64,000 bases of DNA from Ramlibacter tataouinensis TTB310 (GTDB taxonomy: Bacteria; Pseudomonadota; Gammaproteobacteria; Burkholderiales; Burkholderiaceae_C). Positions 61,149 through 64,000 of the stretch are shown here, piece after piece. A model generated the notes under the pieces. That model was given only the letters and a program-made list of their open reading frames with translations, ran no database searches and was not told where the DNA came from. The stretch lies in contig NC_015677.1 of the NCBI RefSeq assembly GCF_000215705.1, positions 2,306,001-2,370,000 of the forward strand, written 5' to 3'. Both the position numbers and the translations under genes were made by a program. Position 1 is the first letter of the stretch; every line of letters starts with the position of its first letter.

Positions 61149-61951
61149 CAGGTCAGGATGGAAGAGACCAACAGTTGGGTGTAGGGATGCTGGGGGTCGT
61201 CCAGCACGCGGTCGGTCAGTCCCTGCTCGACCACCTGGCCGTCCTTCATCACCAGCAGGCGGTGCGCCAGCAGCCGTGCCACGGCCAGGTCGTGCGTGAC
61301 GATCACGGCGGCCAGCCGCAGTTCGTCGACCAACTCGCGCAGCAGGTCCAGCAGGCGCGCCTGCACCGAGACGTCCAGCCCGGTGGTGGGCTCGTCCATG
61401 AACACCAGCCGCGGCCGCGTGACCAGGTTGCGGGCGATCTGCAGCCGCTGCTGCATGCCGCCCGAGTAGGTGCCCGGCAGGTCGTCGATGCGGCCGGCGT
61501 CCAGCTCCACGCGCTCCATCCAGTGCAGCGCCTCGCCGCGCAGCCGGCCATAGTGGCGCGCGCCCAGCGCCATCAGCCGCTCGCCGATGTTGGCGCCGCC
61601 GGAGACGTTCATGCGCAGGCCCTCGCGCGCCTGCTGCTCCACGAAGCCCCAGTCGGTGCGCGCCAGCCAGCGCAGGCGCGCCTCGGAAAGCCGCGCCAGG
61701 TCCACCAGGCCGCCGCCCCCGCCCGCTTCCCCGGTGCGCACGTCATAGGACACCGCGCCCTCGTCGCAGGCCAGCCGGGCAGCCAGCAGCTTGAGCAGCG
61801 TGCTCTTGCCCGAACCCGATTCGCCCACCACCGCCAGCACCTCGCCGCCGTGCAGGTCGAACGAGACGCCGCGGCAGGCCCAGCGGGGCCGCCCGGCCTG
61901 GACGAACTGCTTGCCGGCGCCGTCGGCGCGCAGAAGCACCTGGTCGCTCAT
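61148..61951 (-). CDS. phnK: Phosphonate C-P lyase system protein PhnK
   Basis: The 267-residue ABC ATPase has Walker A VVGESGSGKSTLLKLLA, signature YSGGMQQRLQIARNL and Walker B LVFMDEPTTGLDVSVQ. PhnK binds the PhnGHIJ core in E. coli. Its start overlaps the phnJ stop by ATGA. Confidence 0.95.
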   Translation of the reverse strand: MSDQVLLRADGAGKQFVQAGRPRWACRGVSFDLHGGEVLAVVGESGSGKSTLLKLLAARLACDEGAVSYDVRTGEAGGGGGLVDLARLSEARLRWLARTDWGFVEQQAREGLRMNVSGGANIGERLMALGARHYGRLRGEALHWMERVELDAGRIDDLPGTYSGGMQQRLQIARNLVTRPRLVFMDEPTTGLDVSVQARLLDLLRELVDELRLAAVIVTHDLAVARLLAHRLLVMKDGQVVEQGLTDRVLDDPQHPYTQLLVSSILT

Positions 61952-62844
61952 GGCTGCTCCTGGCGGTCTTCCCGCCTCTCCCGCGGGAGGACGGCTTCCT
62001 GCGCGCCTGCATGCCCGGCCGCCCGGCGCCCGCCGCAGAAGTCGCTGTCGGAGCAGACGAACAGGCGGCGCCCGGCGTCGTCCACGATCATCTCGTCCAG
62101 GAAGCTCTCGCGCGAGCCGCACAGCGCGCAGGCATGCTCCCAGCGCTGCACCTCGAAGGGATGGTCCTCGAAGTCCAGGCTGCGCACCTCGGTGTAGGGC
62201 GGGATGGCGTAGATCCGCTTCTCGCGGCCAGCGCCGAACAGCTGCAGCGCCGGGCTCATGTGCATCTTGGGGTTGTCGAACTTGGGGATGGGCGACGGCG
62301 AGGCGAGATAGCGGCCGCCCACCACCACCGGGTAGTCGTAGGTGCGCGAGATGGCGCCGAGCTGGGCGATGTCCTCGTACAGCTTGACGTTCATCAGCCC
62401 GTACTCGGCCAGCGCGTGCATCCTGACCGCCTCGGTGCGGCGCGGCTCCAGGCGGAACAGCGGCTCGGGCATGGGCACCTGGTAGACCAGCACCTGCCGC
62501 TCGGTCAGCGGCGCCTCGGGGATGCGGTGCCGCGTCTGGATCACCGTGGCCTGCATCGTGCGCTCCGTCGTGGCCACGCCGGTGGTGCGCTCGAAGAAGC
62601 GGCGGATGTTCACCGCGTTGGTGGTGTCGTCGGCCCCCTGGTCGATCACCTTGAGCACGTCCTGCCGCCCGATCAGGCTGGCCGTGACCTGGATGCCGCC
62701 GGTGCCCCAGCCGTAGGCGAAGGGCATCTCGCGCGAGCCGAAGGGCACCTGGCAGCCCGGCACCGCCACCGCCTTGAGCATGGCCCGGCGGATCATCTTC
62801 TTGGTGCGCTCGTCCAGGAAGGCGAAGTTGTAGTGCGAGTCCAT
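61948..62844 (-). CDS. phnJ: Alpha-D-ribose 1-methylphosphonate 5-phosphate C-P lyase PhnJ
   Basis: The 298-residue radical-SAM enzyme cleaves the C-P bond. Four Cys at 239, 242, 264 and 270 (HACALCGS, FVCSDSDFCGG) match Cys241, 244, 266 and 272 of E. coli PhnJ with a constant offset of two, so the Fe-S ligands and the catalytic Cys are all in place. The N-terminal YNFAFLDERTKKMIRRA is typical. The tail after 270 is Arg/Gln-rich and variable. Confidence 0.97.
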   Translation of the reverse strand: MDSHYNFAFLDERTKKMIRRAMLKAVAVPGCQVPFGSREMPFAYGWGTGGIQVTASLIGRQDVLKVIDQGADDTTNAVNIRRFFERTTGVATTERTMQATVIQTRHRIPEAPLTERQVLVYQVPMPEPLFRLEPRRTEAVRMHALAEYGLMNVKLYEDIAQLGAISRTYDYPVVVGGRYLASPSPIPKFDNPKMHMSPALQLFGAGREKRIYAIPPYTEVRSLDFEDHPFEVQRWEHACALCGSRESFLDEMIVDDAGRRLFVCSDSDFCGGRRAAGHAGAQEAVLPRERREDRQEQP

Positions 62845-62846
62845 GG

Positions 62847-63953
62847 TCAGGCCACCTTTTTGTCGTCGGCACGCTGGCGCGCATGCTCGGCGCGCAGCCT
62901 GCGCACCAGCTCCAGCTCGGACTGGAAGTCCACGTAGTGCGGCAGCTTCAGGTGCTGCACGAAGCCCGAGGCCTCCAGCACGTCGGCGTGCGAAAGCACG
63001 AACTCCTCGTCCTGCGCCGGCGCCACCACCGGCTCGCCCAGCTCGCCCGCGCGCAGCGCCCGGTCCACCAGCGCCATGGCCATGGCCTTGCGCTCGCTGC
63101 CGCCGAAGGCCAGGCCGTAGCCCTGCGTGAACTGCGGCGCCACGTCGCGGCTGCCGGCGAACTGGTTGACCATCTGGCATTCGGTGACCTCGACGTCGCC
63201 GATGTCCAGCGCGAAACCCAGCTCGTCGGCCACCAGCTCCACCGCCACCTCGCCGCGCCGGATCTCGCCGGCGAAGGGATGGCCGTTGGCGTAGCCGCGC
63301 TGCGTCGAGTAGCCCATGGCCAGCAGCCAGCCCTCGTCGCCGCGCGCCAGCGCCTGCAGGCGCAGCGGCCGGTCGGCAGGGAAAATCAGCGGCTCGCGCG
63401 TCAGGTCGCCCGGTTCGGCGTCCGCCCGCGGCTGCGGCGTCTCGATCAGGCCTTCGCGCGCCATCAGCGCCTGCACCCGGGGCATGGCCTGGGGCAGGGG
63501 CTCGGCGGCGGGGGTCAGGGCGGGCGCGGCGCCGTCCGGCGCGCCGTCGGCCAGCAGCGCGAAGTCCAGCAGGCGCTGCGTGTAGTCGTAGGTCGGCCCC
63601 AGCACCTGCCCGCCCGGCACGTCTTTGAAGGTGGCCGAGATGCGGCGCGCCAGGTGCATGCGCGCGGTGTCCAGCGGCTGGGCGTAGCCGAAGCGCGGCA
63701 GCGTGGTGCGGTAGGCGCGCAGCAGGAAGATCGCCTCCACCAGGTCGCCGGCCGCCTGCTTGATGGCCAGGGCCGCCAGCCCGGGGTCGTACAGCGAGCC
63801 CTCGGCCATGACCCGGTCCACGGCCAGGGGCAGCTGCTCGCGCACCTGCGCCACCTGCAGCTCGGCCACCGCCGCGTCGCCGCGGCGCTGCTGCGCCAGC
63901 AGGCGCCAGGAGTTCTCGATGGCGGCGGCGCCGCCCTTGACCGCAACGTACAT
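62847..63953 (-). CDS. phnI: Alpha-D-ribose 1-methylphosphonate 5-triphosphate synthase subunit PhnI
   Basis: The 368-residue core subunit starts MYVAVKGGAAAIENSWRLLA, as in the family. Further conserved parts are YDPGLAALAIKQAAGD, GYSTQRGYANGHPFAGEIR, VTECQMVNQFAG and LPHYVDFQSELELVRRLR. With PhnG, H and L it makes the triphosphate nucleoside-derived substrate. phnJ follows by two bases. Confidence 0.96.
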   Translation of the reverse strand: MYVAVKGGAAAIENSWRLLAQQRRGDAAVAELQVAQVREQLPLAVDRVMAEGSLYDPGLAALAIKQAAGDLVEAIFLLRAYRTTLPRFGYAQPLDTARMHLARRISATFKDVPGGQVLGPTYDYTQRLLDFALLADGAPDGAAPALTPAAEPLPQAMPRVQALMAREGLIETPQPRADAEPGDLTREPLIFPADRPLRLQALARGDEGWLLAMGYSTQRGYANGHPFAGEIRRGEVAVELVADELGFALDIGDVEVTECQMVNQFAGSRDVAPQFTQGYGLAFGGSERKAMAMALVDRALRAGELGEPVVAPAQDEEFVLSHADVLEASGFVQHLKLPHYVDFQSELELVRRLRAEHARQRADDKKVA

Positions 63954-63954
63954 C

Positions 63955-64000
63955 TCAGACTCCTTCCAGGCGGCTGATGCGGGTGGTGCGCGGCAGGCCC
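63955..64000 (-). CDS. phnH: PhnH, C-terminal end (partial)
   Basis: The last 14 codons before a TGA at 63957-63955 read GLPRTTRISRLEGV on the minus strand. The LPRTTR motif is the C-terminal end of PhnH, and the position before phnI fits the standard phnGHIJKLM order. The start is beyond the right edge. Confidence 0.75.
   Translation of the reverse strand, partial: GLPRTTRISRLEGV

Overview
The window is a 64 kb piece of a high-GC betaproteobacterial chromosome, most likely Burkholderiales, family Comamonadaceae (Ramlibacter/Variovorax-like). The evidence is the gene order exbB-exbD-lpxK-Trm112-kdsB-adk, convergent clpAS and icd next to a cold-shock gene, a box-type aerobic benzoyl-CoA pathway with a BoxR-type regulator, and dispersed intergenic repeats of a kind I recall from that family. 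The genus is inference; no rRNA or marker phylogeny was possible.

Layout. 1-9.5 kb is mostly housekeeping: EVE-domain protein, ClpA/ClpS, cold-shock protein, NADP isocitrate dehydrogenase, DUF192 protein, iron superoxide dismutase, XseA. 9.8-16.8 kb holds the ExbB/ExbD energiser, lipid A/KDO genes (lpxK, kdsB), adk, a DUF6152 and membrane-protein pair, asparaginase and lexA with an SOS box. 16.8-31 kb is mixed metabolism: D-2-hydroxyacid dehydrogenase, a FimV-like protein, a fatty-acid/acyl-CoA operon (3-hydroxyacyl-CoA dehydrogenase, enoyl-CoA hydratase, Crp/Fnr regulator, phosphotransferase, acyl-CoA dehydrogenase), a GST, an OafA-type acyltransferase and a split AtuA pair.

31-36.6 kb is a copper-handling cluster on the minus strand: cupredoxin-CusF fusion, multicopper oxidase, TolC-like lipoprotein, small exported proteins and a DUF4396 membrane protein. 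36.7-42.2 kb is a tightly overlapping signalling operon: RsbR, RsbS, RsbT, a kinase-SpoIIE phosphatase fusion, a cytoplasmic histidine kinase and a REC-PAS-HK-REC hybrid. No sigma factor is present, so the stressosome-like core probably feeds a phosphorelay.

43.56-46.12 kb is a small low-GC island bounded by an 18-bp direct repeat of the 3' end of tRNA-Pro. It carries a HicA-like/HicB toxin-antitoxin pair with a palindromic operator, a possible DUF6941 protein and a lipoprotein, but no integrase. Its HicA-like protein has GKEP where canonical HicA has the catalytic GSH. This pair and the stressosome-phosphorelay operon are the best candidates for something not well described.

46.6-58.3 kb is benzoate catabolism: boxB and boxC, a BoxR-type regulator, a divergent flavodoxin-like gene, benzoate-CoA ligase and a complete branched-chain-type ABC transporter. 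boxA, the expected reductase for BoxB, is not in the window. 59.3-64 kb is a C-P lyase operon (phnH partial, phnI, J, K, L, M) running off the right edge.
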